The notes beneath the pieces are model-generated. The model did not search any database. It saw nothing but the letters and a program-made list of their open reading frames with translations, and was not told where the DNA came from. This document shows positions 1 through 11,801 of a stretch of 64,000 nt of DNA, piece after piece. Position 1 is the first letter of the stretch. Every line of letters begins with the position of its first letter. Source of the DNA: Tomocerus qinae (lineage: Eukaryota > Arthropoda > Collembola > Entomobryomorpha > Tomoceridae); contig CM034549.1 of NCBI GenBank assembly GCA_020055645.1, positions 14,963,930-15,027,929 on the forward strand, given 5' to 3'. Both the position numbers and the translations under genes were made by a program.

Positions 1-2364
1 ACATGCATACGCTGCCTCTGCCAAAAATTCTTTCTTCTTCCGGCTGCCAACATCGGTGCTCCACTTTTGATTTTGTACATTTTATTTGTGTGTATTGTAC
101 TTTTATTTATCGTGGCAAGTATATATTTGGTTTTGCTTTCACTTTACTGGAATGGCAGTTGAGTTTGGTCTCCGGTGCACTAAATGTCCTGCCACCGAAA
201 CAGCAAGTATCCGTGAAACAGTCAAAGATGATGAATGCTATTTTATGTAAATACAAGCAGTAGAGTTGAGTAAACCATTTGTAAATCCAAAGCATTCGAA
301 GTAACTTCCAACATTATATATCTAGCACTAACGCAGAGGCATTAAGTATAGCCAGGAAGGTACAATTCACAATAGGGAGTGCCATATGTTACCAAATTCT
401 GCACATCATGTCCTTCCGCAAATAAATCATGGTAATGTTCACTGCCCAGTTATTTATTCGCAAACGATATGAATCATATCAACATTCGTATGATTATTCT
501 ATTAGCATACATAATCATAATAATTTTCCTTTGCAAACCATGTTCGTCTGCCTTGCCAAAAAATAAAATAATAATCCTGGACAATCATGCTTGCCTAAAC
601 TCCCTCAAATCTTAGGTACCCCACTTTCTGCATACTGAAATCAATAAAATTCTAATTGCACAACATTTAAATGGTATTTCGCATGGGTAGGTTTGTTGTA
701 GAAAGCAATATTGAAAACGAAGCCATTATTAGGTAACACAATTCCGTGTAGATAGGTTCTTCGATGTGTGCAACTGTAGTTAAGTGTTATAAATTGCAAA
801 AACCAACCCAGACTACTGCAATATAATCAACCAGTCAGTTCATTACTGCGAAACGTAATAGAAAAGCAGTAGGTAGGGGGCACAACAGAATTAAAACGTG
901 TACCATAAAATAAGATTTAGATTAGTATCTGGCATTCCAAGAGCCGTAGCCTATAATTTGGCACTTGTTGTTATTCCAGTGTGATCGTAGCTTGTCGTGC
1001 AAGATAAACAGAACCTACATCAGATGACAAAGAAATAAAAATTCTTACTCTGCGTGCTCACACTAACAATAAATCCAGACCGACCAATTCAAAACTAATT
1101 CCAGACACAAAAATCCATTTCTTTCCCACTATACTATACTCTGTTATATATCTACCAGAAGAATTGCTTTTGTTCTGTAATTACACAGTACTAGAAGTTC
1201 AAAACGCATTACTTTAACAAACCTACTCGACCAAGACAGCAGTGATCTCAAATTCTACATTTCTATGAGGTACTTTTAAACTTCAAGGCTTCAGTACAAT
1301 AACATGTCAGAAGTAAATCTATAACCTAAACTGATATACTAGTTATACAACACATTTGCCGAACTTTGTAATCCAGTAGTTGAAAAACAAGAATTAATTT
1401 TCCTTCTTGACTTTAGCCATTAATTATTTAGAATTTGTATACGAGACACATACGGTCAAAATTAGTTTTGGGCTTTGGCAATGAATATACCTTGAATGAA
1501 CTGTACTATATACCTAGCAATTACCAAGTTAGCTGTCAAAACTACACCCACCACATTGTTTCTAGTTTCTACCCATTCATAAATTCCGAAATCAATTTCT
1601 GTACAAAATCTGGAATTATTAATGGATTAGTGCACACGGTTCATCGCTAGTTATGAAAGGCCAAAATTCCTTAGCTTTATGATATGGTGCTACCCAGTCA
1701 AAGCGAATTACTTTGCTAACTGTCACATATACTTAGACAAAAGAGTTTTATATAGAGATAGGTACTATATATTGTATTATATTAAGTATCTGAGTGTTAA
1801 TAAGTAGAAAAGCTAAGGGATGGAAATATAAATGATCTCATTTGCTCAAAGCTACAGATTTGTTGACGGGACCACCTTTATCATGTCCGTAGTTCATTTA
1901 CCCGGAATAATGGTATACTTACAGTAAGTAACAAGATCCCATCTGCAACTGAGGTGCATAGTAGGAGTGTCTTCTTGTCTCGAGCTTGTAATTCTGCTTG
2001 TTACTAATCTGCGAGATTTTACGGAATAAGCCGCATTGAAATCCATTTATTCCCAAATATCTCTTTTTTTACATGGTATGCAATAAGGTAAGAAATTCCT
2101 TACATGCGAGATGTTATCACTCAGTTATTGCAAGTACTCTGAATGTGCCTCTTACACTAATCTAGTCAAGTAACGAGCCAAAAGAAGAGAATTAAGGATA
2201 AGAGGAATGAAAGGATGAAAACACATTGTTATCGTTAGTCAGAAACAGTCTATCGCTTCTCATAACAATGCTATCCATCTCAAAATGTATTTAATCGTAT
2301 AAGTAGTATCGTCCAGTCCGTCGACAGACGACAAAAAGGAAAAAGAAAACTAGGCCGCGAAGAC
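1..2364. other. A+T-rich non-coding stretch
   Basis: No supported gene. Open frames here are short, contain low-complexity or cysteine/tyrosine-rich translations, and lack convincing splice or poly(A) context. No long repeat or inverted repeat stands out. I read it as intergenic or intronic DNA. Confidence 0.6.
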
Positions 2365-2437
2365 CATTACGTTATGTTACGTTACATTAGATTACATTAC
2401 AACGTTAGATTACATTGCATTGCTACATTTCATTACA
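2365..2437. repeat. Degenerate CATTA/CGTTA short tandem repeat
   Basis: Short words of the form GTTAC, ATTAC, ATTAG and CATTG follow one another for about 70 bases with only small interruptions. It reads as a decayed 5- to 10-base tandem repeat. Nothing suggests function. Confidence 0.55.
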
Positions 2438-2954
2438 CAGTGAAGTAATTTTTCCTTTTCTTCCTTCCAACTACTAACTATACATGTTAATCTAACGACT
2501 ATATATCTCTCTCCCTACCTCAAATAGCTATGGTGAAAGTCAAAATTCCTTTCTCTCTCCCAAAAAGAGCTAATGGACGTAGTTAGAACATTACATAAAA
2601 TAACAAATCTTCTTCCCTCAACTTCCCTATAGCTAACCAATACTAACTAATGGCTACTTTATCTATCAACTCGACTCTGTAATTTAGAAACACACTAACC
2701 TATCCTTAATGTACATTCATCTCCACGTGGCTTATACTACAGTCCGAAAACTTCAAAACACATAATACATTCCTATCAAAGATGCCCATCCTGAATTATT
2801 TTATTTCAAATAACACACATTCAATGTTATGTTATGCAGGTAAATTCCTAGACTGTAAACACATATAGAATCAAAGACTTTGATCCGGCAGTTATATACT
2901 ATAGTAGAGGGGAGAGAGAGGAAGAGCTGAAAATTGTTTCAGAGTTTTTGGCTT

Positions 2955-2983
2955 GATGATAATGATGATGATGATGTCGATGA
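2955..2983. repeat. GAT trinucleotide microsatellite
   Basis: About nine GAT/AAT/TCG-type triplets in a row, mostly GATGATGATG. It translates as a methionine run on the plus strand and a histidine run on the minus strand, which explains the apparent His-rich and Met-rich peptides here. Confidence 0.85.
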
Positions 2984-3260
2984 TTGGAAGTGTATGCAGT
3001 CAAGTAGATGAGAGGAGTAGGAGGGAACTTGCCGGAGCAATAGATGAAGCGTATCCGCTGGTCAAGCTTCACCGGCCATTTAGCTTTGAAACTTACGATC
3101 ACCCAGTCCACACTCAATGTTTTCCTTTCTCAATTCATCCGACATTATATATCAGCTATGCAAGGCACGACGAACCGGGCATTACAACCTAAAGTAGAGC
3201 AGGAAATGAGCCATCGCTTTCCTTCCTCTCTGCCCCCAGCCTACCTTTGAAGACTAACAA
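2984..3260. other. Patch of raised G+C with overlapping short open frames
   Basis: This segment is visibly richer in G+C and CG dinucleotides than its surroundings and is open in two plus-strand frames and one minus-strand frame. None of the translations is recognisable and no good pair of splice sites brackets them. It could be a small exon, a regulatory element or chance. Confidence 0.25.
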
Positions 3261-5351
3261 ATGGAATGGAATCCCTATGGCTCTCAAGTAGCTGAATAAA
3301 TACTTTCTCCCGAATTATTCCCGTCCGCTAATGTACAACTGTTCTACTATTTCAATGTGACTGATCTACAGCAGAGTAGATACCCCACATTTCCATTACA
3401 CTAACGAATAACGACAATCATTTTCTATTAGCCAAGGTAAGTTGTAACTTCTCTGTCTAATAATACTTTGCCATTTCTATTGAGACTCTGCTCTATTTTC
3501 TTTTCATTTCCACATCACCCAGCTCAAATTAAGAACTAATAAACTACCAGTTCATCCAATCGAAAAGAACACCAAAGAAATGGAATCAAATGAGTACCAC
3601 AATTAATGAAGATCTCACTTTCTTCACCGATCCAAATAGACATCGTCATAATTAAAATTCGAAACGTAGAATTCTATTTTTCTATTAATTATCATTTGAA
3701 TATTGTGCACAGATGAGAGCAAACAAATCTAATTGTTTAACAATTAATTCTTTGTTAATTCTGTTAGCCTCGATTTCAGTTTTAGTACATTGTACTATTG
3801 CATTTTAGTATCTAAAGATAATTAATGTACGCAATGAGTAGTTAAGTTGACAAGTTGACAAGGCAGTATATTCGGATAAGAATCAAAGCGTCAGTTTGCA
3901 TGGCATGGCTAAATTAACAGAATGAGTGACTTTTGTAGGAAGCAGTGTCCCGTGTTGATTTCTAAGAGAGAGAGAGAATGTCAATATTCCTTTCTTATTT
4001 TTCAGTTGATTTCGTCTGGTCTCATCTGCTTCCTTTGACTCTGAAACGACCGCTGCATCTCTGAACATGTGTTGGCGTAAGATGCGAGTGCATTGCGTAT
4101 ATTTACGTGTCTCCGCATCCACTCTATCCAAATCTGAACTGATACAATAGTTGAGTAGTAAACATTTGACATGACAGCTCAAGTTGACAAGGATATATTT
4201 GCTTTTGGACTTTCACGATTGGATTGCTTTTCGGATTTGGATGTGCACAAGGAGAGAATAGGAAATGAGATGGAGGAAAGGAAAGTCGTCTGATATCATT
4301 TTACGACGGTGGGTAGGAGTAAAGCTTTGTCGATAGCGACGTGTGTGAGTCTATCTGTACATAAATGGAATGTTCAGCATTCAGGAGGGACGGAAATGAT
4401 GATGATTTTCTCAGATTTACACTAAGATAAGATAAGAGTAAAATAAGCTCTTCCACTACTGTCTCCTCTTGGCATTAGTCACAAAAGTAAGCAGGCAGGA
4501 GCTTATTTTTCTATATAGCATCGTTTCAACAGTATTTGTTTTAGTTTTCTATCTACAGGATTCAGAAGTGCTCCGGAAAGAGTTTCTACTGATTGCCAGT
4601 TAAAGGTATACATAAAAGTAATAAACATGTGATATAGCTATGTATGCTAATATCCAAATTAAATCAACCATGCAACAGTTACAGAAAGCTAACAATAAAC
4701 ACATTTACTTCTGCTAGTGATAAATATCATTGAGTGGGGATAGCATCACATAAAACGAAGCATAAGCTAAATTACCAACTGACTTAGCCGAGAAGGTACT
4801 TACTTTAGTAGCGCATAAACTGAGCACTCTAATAGCTTCTGTCTTGTATACCATTTATTATAGGGAGTATATCTGTGTAGCACATTTGTTATAAGAGACA
4901 TAGCATTTAGTATGAACATTAGAAGGTAAAGAAGGAAGAACTGAGACGGAATATTATTCGGCAGTGGGCATCGGGTGAGTCGGTGTGTGAATGGCAAGTC
5001 AAATGGAGCGGAGACGTCCGTGACTAAGATGGATGCGAAACGAGCCCTTGTCGCCCTTTTCACTCTGTCGAATAAATCCAACTTACAAAGGGTCGGTTCA
5101 CAGTTTCTTTCCGTCAGTTTCTAACTTACACTCGTGCTAAGTACACATATCCCTAATGTACACCTAGTATATGTATATTATGATGTGTTTATTATAAAAT
5201 ATATAATCTTCTATAAGAAAACTAAACACATCCAATACAATCAGAGGTTTTAATAATATGCACTTTACTCTCGTGTGTGATTACAAACATTAGAAATTAT
5301 TTTCTTGTACTTCAAGAACATTTTGCATTGAACAGATTGTATACCACCTCA

Positions 5352-5371
5352 TATAGTATAGTATAGTATAG
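5352..5371. repeat. TATAG pentanucleotide microsatellite
   Basis: Four consecutive units of the pentamer ATAGT. Short and perfect. No associated feature. Confidence 0.8.
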
Positions 5372-6662
5372 CATATTGCGTCAACTTCAAATCCTGCAAA
5401 TACATCTGCCCAATCAGTATTCAGTATTCCGTGTGTGCTCATTCTTTTAAGAAAAGGAAACAAAACATGGAATAAATAGTTACCTCCGTATAGACGATAA
5501 CAAATCTCTCCCGGAAAAATAAAATATTTCACACGAGTGATTTTATGTCCCGGAAAGGACGCTATAGTCATTGATGTAATATCTTTTAGGGTCTTCTAGA
5601 GTCTACTCGTGTTACTACCCAATTCAACTACAAATTGTTATCTACAAAGTAAATATAAATTGAAATAATTGTGTCATTGAGAGTAGTGGAACCACAATAA
5701 CAATTTTAGCGATAGTATGAAATGTTTTTTCGAACGAGACATTGTCAATGTCCATTTGGTTTATACGTAGTAAACAAAGAATAGAAAACTGAAAGCAGAG
5801 TCTATAGTTTTATTTAGGTCAGTAGACTTTTGTTGCTTTGCTGAAATAGGATTTAGTCATTTGAGTCTTTACAAATCTTAAGAATACAATAGGAAGCGAA
5901 TGAAGTGAATCTTTAGGACACAGGCACAACATAATACTTCTCTAGACGAGAGTGTAGATTTTGTGTATATATTCTGGGAAAAGAGGGAAGAAAGCGTGAC
6001 TATACAGAGCCATGTATGCCTAGAGCGATAAGTCTATTCACATCAGAAATCTACAGCTGCACCAAAGTAAACTTACACTTGGTCATCTAATGCCATTTGC
6101 CATCAGATGTGATGTATGTATAGATGGAAACTTTCGGTCATAATAATAATCTAAATGATACTAAGGTCTAAATAATCCCATTAGGATGAGTAACCTTAAC
6201 GAGCTATACGCTACGATTTACAACTGAAGTAATACTTTGGCCAATGCAGAAAATCAACCCCCATCATCCAATCCAATTTTCAACGAACGGGAACGGCAGT
6301 GAATTTTTGAGTTGCATTTCAATAGGCATAATGCATACATCCTTATTTTTACGACTGCCCTAACGCAACACGACGTCACTTTCCCATTACTTCCAGTAGT
6401 ACCAACACAAAATAGCATATACGTAATTGCATAGTGGTATTAAAGCTACATTTCAGATGCCATATTATAGCTACCCCAGACAGTTAGGGTACTCGATGTA
6501 TTAATTCTTCGGAAATCAACTGACTGAACTGACTAACTAACTCACTCTCAACAGAAGTCCTCTTCAAAATAGAAATTTATATAATGACCCTGCTTCTTAT
6601 ACATATGTACACATGTAGGAAGTACACTATATAATAAATACTTGAGTTGACAATGACTGGGG

Positions 6663-6677
6663 TACCTACCTACCTAC
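6663..6677. repeat. CTAC tetranucleotide microsatellite
   Basis: A short CTAC run preceded by GGTAC. Similar GTACCTAC-type words occur elsewhere in the window (for example near 17690, 32550 and 56050), so this word is generally common in this genome segment. Confidence 0.7.
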
Positions 6678-9217
6678 TCCCTAGTGTAAGTACCCTTACT
6701 ACTTAGTCTACTGATGTAGTAAATTGAAAACAGACAGAGAGAATATAAATACATACGTAATAGGACTAAGGATGCTACTCCGCCTCTTTTCAACTTCGAT
6801 TACGAGAGCTACTATTGTCCAATTGCCCATTTATTTAAGAGTAAGCTAGTTTATCGTTAGCATTCGCCCCGGAGCCAATATACAATCCATGCATACTTTT
6901 CCATCTTACTCATTCAATGGCTCTTTTGCTAATAGAGCCCTTGAGTGCTCAACACATTTCATTCTTATGAAATGTTACAATAGCACATACATAGGAGTCT
7001 CTTAACTTGATACATGTATACCTATATAATTCAAGTACTATATACACAGCATTATTGTTCACGAGTCTAAGAGACATTATACCACGATAGGGAATGTCAA
7101 ATAATAAAATTCACTTCATTTCACTCCAGCACACTCATCAGTGGATTTTCAATGAGACCTTTATGCTCGGTTATGTAACGAGACCTACAACAGACGGAGA
7201 AGGGCATGGCAGATTTACTATTTGTGTCAGTAAACTTAGTCAAATTGCCTGCGGAGTAAGTGACTCGTATGATTGTATACATTCACTTGGTTCTTGGCCT
7301 GATATCCAATTTTTATATAATATTTCCGTATTCCATTAACCATCCATCACTCAAAATATACCACATTTTTCTGCGACACATTTACCTGCAACTACTTTTG
7401 GAGCATTTTTAAAGACGTGTCACTAATATAATTTTGTTCGTGTTTTATCTAAGCATTATTAAACACAACTTTTAGCATTTCCCTGTATCTGTATTTTAAG
7501 ATTTAAAGTGCCTGCTAACTCAACAGATAAGTTGGAACTCCAAATCTGAATTGTTTATATCGATTATCTAATTATTAAATCTAGTCTAATAATTATCAGG
7601 TACTAAGTTGTATTCGAAATTTTAGTCGAGGTATTAGTTCATCACCAGATTACTAAGAAGTCAAAAAACTGGTTATTAAGACTAAGTTGTTGAAACACAC
7701 TCTACAATCAGTTGCTTCTCTACATCAGTATCATTATGATATCGTTCTATCTGTTTTATGAATGCCACAGCACCCAAACAAAATTCACCATGAGAGGAAA
7801 GGAGAGGATTCAAAGCTTACGTTTGCCCTGAGGTTGAATAACAAAACATTGCTTTTGAAAAGATAGGATGTTGCAAAGATTTAATCCTTTTATTAGTGTT
7901 GCACCATGTAAAAGAGCGTAGGAAAATGTAGGAAATGTTTTGACAAAGAGCGTCCGTTTGTGACAAAGGAAAAACAATTTATTAATTTTGTATAAAGTTT
8001 CTATTGAAGTGCAGAAGCAGAAGTAAATGGGTGAAAAACTGTTGTTGGGCTGCACTGAAATAAAATATTGATACAGATACCCCGAACATTGATTGTTATT
8101 TCGGTGGTAGTGCCTCTTGCACAGATTTGGACGGGACTGGGGAATTGACAATTGAAAGTTACACAAGGGGAGTATGGAATGCGGCCGGCTTTACCTTAAT
8201 CAAGTGAATGGGCAGGAGAAGTAAAGCTTTTTTGCCACTTGAGTCTCTGTTCAGGCTCATTGTCAGTTCAGTACAGTTCAAGCATTTCAAAAGAAGTCGA
8301 GGCTTTTTTTTGTTGAAAAGTAAAGCCGCGGTGAGGAGGGCAGATGTAATTTAAGAGTCGAGAGTCCATTCTGCAGGAACAAATCTAACCATATCAATTG
8401 TACAAACACCCATCACACAACTCAAGTCTAGCATCAACGAAAACAGTAGGTAAAGTCAACTTCGAGTGAGTGGAGTCTGAGGAAGAAGCTGGAAGATACT
8501 AAAATCTTACGTCCAGCAAGAAACGACTTACTTATGTACATACCCAGTTGCAAGAAGTTACACACAACGGAATGAAGGAGGGAGACTTCTCCTCCACTAT
8601 GGATTATGTGTACCTTTAGTGATATAGCTACTTGGTTTGCACTATATGCTTATAAATACTTTTATGTAGACTCGAGTCGAGGGCCTTTTATATCTATTCC
8701 TTTAGTGGAGGAATAAATGAAGTAAAGCAAAAAAGAATGTTCTCTGGCGGAGGGTGAGGAACAAAAAATAGCAAAGGCTATAGGCAAAGTAAACACATCA
8801 CATCACACGTTCAGCAAGCCAGCGTGCTGAATACAGATGCAATTTTCTCTTTTTGCACTCACAAATGGTAGACAAGACACGGAAGAAAGGAAGCGACTTG
8901 AATTGACTAGAGTACATAGGTACATAATACACAACACTCCATTCCTGCACTTTCTAAGTAACATTCTCTATGTCCTCCTCATACACGCCTTCAGCTTTGC
9001 TACCAATACAAAACTTTTTTTCCTTTTAAAGGTACCATACACACTTCCCATCATCGTCCAGTCTGCTGTTACCGAAAATTCCTTTCAGGATTCAGCTGAC
9101 TTACATATACTAAGTATACTCAGTCGTATTCTTAAAATCATTCCTTTGTATTTTTAATGCGAATAATGCTTTGTTCCTTTATTTTCCTTTGGAGAATCGC
9201 TAAATTGCAATTCTTAC

Positions 9218-9468
9218 CTGTAGAACTAAAATTGTCGTGTGAATTCATAGGTAGTTTTGTAGCAAAAAATTGTGTGTGCAGATGATTATACCTGCCTAAG
9301 GGTAATCCTAAAGGTAAATATATTTAGGTTAACATTTAGAATAGTAAAAGCATATTTCTTACCTGTAAAACGGTTGGAGAGCACAAAGAAAAGGAAGCGT
9401 TTGACCACAAAGTCAATTTTTCTTTGAATGGGAACTAATGAAGGTACGACAAGCGGCCTGACTGGAAT
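9218..9468 (-). CDS. Two adjoining exons of an unrecognised protein gene (partial)
   Basis: This is the strongest gene evidence in the window. On the minus strand, exon A (9468 to 9363, 106 bases) follows a T-rich acceptor ending TTTGCAG and ends ACAG before a GTAAG donor. A 55-base intron (9362-9308) ends TTTACCTTTAG. Exon B (9307 to 9218, 90 bases) follows and ends ACAG before another GTAAG donor. Exon A leaves one base of a codon, and exon B completes it and stays open, so the splice keeps one frame of about 65 residues. Exon A begins IPVRPLVVPSLVPIQ and continues with a basic, then Phe-rich segment (KRFLFFVLSNRF). Exon B reads LPLGRYNHLHTQFFATK then a polar tail. I do not recognise the family. 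Exon A is also open upstream to an ATG at 9528, so a first exon reading through the acceptor cannot be excluded. The exon after 9218 was not securely found. Confidence 0.42.
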
Positions 9469-9528
9469 CTGCAAATAAAAAAACATTACGTCAGACTTAA
9501 TATTAGGACGAGACCTTGAATTTTTCAT

Positions 9529-11489
9529 AAGCAGCTGCCATACTACATGGACATGTCAAATTAGAACAGAATCTTACTACCATTTTAAAGGCAAAACCTT
9601 TTTCTTGTTTTTATTCGCATGTTTTTGCGGTATAGGAAAGGATCCGTAGTAAAAGTACGATACAACGTTTTCATGTGTGTGGCTTTTGTAAGTAGGAGGG
9701 AGTTGACTTTGACTACTGCAGATGTATGTACTTCTGCATTTTATAGTTCTGAATTATGTTGTAGGACAAAGTATAGAGTTTATCTAGATTATGTAGATAC
9801 ATATCGAGCTCGTAAAATAATAGCGGCCATCTGCAGAAAGGTACTAACGCTCCCTGCCTACGACTCTCTCCTCTCTCTCAGGTTCAAATAAAATAAATAA
9901 AATTCTCAGAATACACACAAAACAGACGTGCTCTGAACAGAAAACTGACTTTTTTCCACAGGCATCGCCTAATGCAAATACGAAAGCTTATATAATTCCA
10001 CTAAGCATAATTGAACTGCTGAACTTTTGGTCGACCAGCTTAGCAGATGATAAAACCACAAATTGCCGCAAGTCAGGGAAAAGTTACGTCACATTAAATC
10101 GTAATTGGGACAAACGCATCAAATCCACATGAAATATCTGACAACCGTGATAAACCCGAATTCAACCAACCAACACCCACTTTAATTCCACATCTAATTA
10201 ATTACCACAAACCGATGATCCATTTTTTATAGATGATCTATATGCATTACCACATCACTAGGAGTCATTGCACTACTTTGAAATCTGTTCACCACCAGCT
10301 GTCATTTTAATGCACACTAAAATGCCTGCTTGGGACACAAAATATAATATCAAGCTATAAAATTATTGACTAGGCAAGTCAAACCAAAAATATTGTACAA
10401 AAAATTCACTAATGTGATACCATTGATGCTAAATATCACAAAAATAATTTACGATAATAGCTTAAATTGTAGATGAGATAGTTGTGGTACAAATGGGCAG
10501 CTACTTATTTACAGCTTGCAAAATATGATTTAGAGTGTAATGTACGTTTTTCAACACTAAGACGTAAATAAGAAACTGCCCTGATAACGAACTATACATT
10601 TAACCAGACATGGACATGGAAGTAGTTAATCATGAAAAGCATATTTATTACATGTTGTTTTTGACCGAAAACAAAAATGATGTCTTTCCTATTATCTAAC
10701 AATTAGAAGATAGAACACGAGAGAAAGGCAAAGAAACTTGTTGTCTTTGGCGATGTTCCCACATGGGTTTTGCGATTTTCCATTTCTAAGTTACAACTCT
10801 TTTTCCGAAGTTGATTTTAGTGTTGGAAAAGCAAACAATGTTCAAGTTATGATGATATGTACCAATAGCAAAAAAGGAATAGACGAAATACGCGCATGGA
10901 GTAGAGAAAGATGCTTCTGCACAGGAAGGAACGGAAGGAGAAGTCAAAGGTCGTATAACAGTCATAAATACTGTAATTTCCGATATCTCTTTTTTGTTGG
11001 GTAGTTACGATTTGTGTATATAAATTACAAAGGATTCTTTTGCGGTCGAACAATTTGCAACGCTGTTTCCTATAGCGTTGAATTATCGGAGAAAATAAGC
11101 CAATTGGCCCGGCATTGGCTGACGTGACCCAATTTTTTATTTTGAGTTGATGCTATAATAAGATAGAGTAACGAAGGGCAATGGCTTTATAAACCAAGTT
11201 ATTGACAGACTAAGAACAAGAGAAAGAAATATGACTTTCCTTGGAATTCCCAACGAAATTGTAAAGAATTATAGCATTTAGTGGATTCACAAAGATGTAA
11301 TAGCCATTTGGCGGAGTGTTTAACAGTAAGCACATGAGTATGTATGAGTATGGAGAAAAACACCGCAATGCTAAGCTAGTGACTATATATAGTTACCATT
11401 CATCATTGCATTAGAGATCACATCGGGTCAGCTATCTGGAATTGCAATCCATAACTTTTGTTCTATCAGTTGATTTTCCACTTTGGCAA
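9529..11489. other. Non-coding stretch upstream of the two-exon gene
   Basis: Any 5' exons of the 9.2-9.5 kb gene should lie here, but I could not fix one. A minus-strand ATG followed by GCAGCTGCT near 9543 could start a short first exon, but its only downstream donor candidate (GTCTCG) is poor. A 90-codon plus-strand frame at 9619-9891 runs straight into repeated AATAAA words. Its composition is unremarkable and I do not call it a gene. Confidence 0.4.
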
Positions 11490-11495
11490 TTTAAT
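11490..11495 (-). terminator. ATTAAA poly(A)-type signal
   Basis: On the minus strand this reads ATTAAA, the commonest variant of the AATAAA polyadenylation signal, about 100 bases past the stop codon of the coding-like exon ending at 11591. Its value rests on that exon being real. Confidence 0.3.
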
Positions 11496-11590
11496 ATCCT
11501 CCTGTAGCTACACAGCTCTCCTGTCATGTCACACACTTACTAGAAAGGTGCACTTGTGGGACCAATTTCCTACTAACTCAAACAATGCTA

Positions 11591-11801
11591 CTAGTGGTGA
11601 ACGAGCAATTCCAAATTGATGACTTGTATGACTGCCTCAAGATATTTAACATCAAATTCCTTCCTCTCCAGATATGTCAAACCAAAGTCCAAAAGGCTAT
11701 TTTTCAAAATCCTTCTTTCTTCTTCTGTCAGTAATTGACTGACTAATTCACCCCCAGACTCACCCAACAACCAACAGTTTCCAATTGCTCCCAGCAAGCA
11801 A
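11591..11801 (-). CDS. Coding-like terminal exon, unrecognised protein (C-terminus)
   Basis: On the minus strand the frame opens just after an acceptor-like TAACACAG (an in-frame stop lies immediately upstream of it) and runs about 69 codons to TAG. The translation starts CLLGAIGNCWLLGESGGE, continues LVSQLLTEEERRILKNSLLD and FGLTYLERKEFDVKYLEAV, and ends NLELLVHH. The mix of acidic, basic and aliphatic residues looks like a soluble helical protein rather than translated A+T-rich DNA, and no low-complexity run produces it. ATTAAA lies about 100 bases downstream. The family is not recognised. It lies on the same strand as the exons at 9.2-9.5 kb but ends in a stop, so it would belong to a different gene. 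The pyrimidine tract before the acceptor is weak and no upstream exon was fixed. A GTGAGT inside the frame near 11753-11758 is a possible alternative donor. Confidence 0.35.

Larger units (their letters stand above)
3261..9217. other. Long non-coding stretch with scattered microsatellites
   Basis: No supported gene in nearly 6 kb. Simple repeats seen are an AG run near 3966-3977, a TATAG pentamer run near 5352-5371 and a CTAC run near 6663-6677. A patch at about 4940-5080 is somewhat richer in G+C and open on the minus strand, but its translation is unrecognised and it has no clear exon boundaries. Confidence 0.55.

Noticed and set aside
2899-3117. His-rich minus-strand peptide
   Set aside because: The histidine run is the reverse reading of the GAT microsatellite. 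The rest has no recognisable content.
9619-9891. 90-codon plus-strand frame ending in repeated AATAAA
   Set aside because: The AATAAA words are part of an A+T-rich run, the translation looks random, and it faces a better-supported minus-strand gene.
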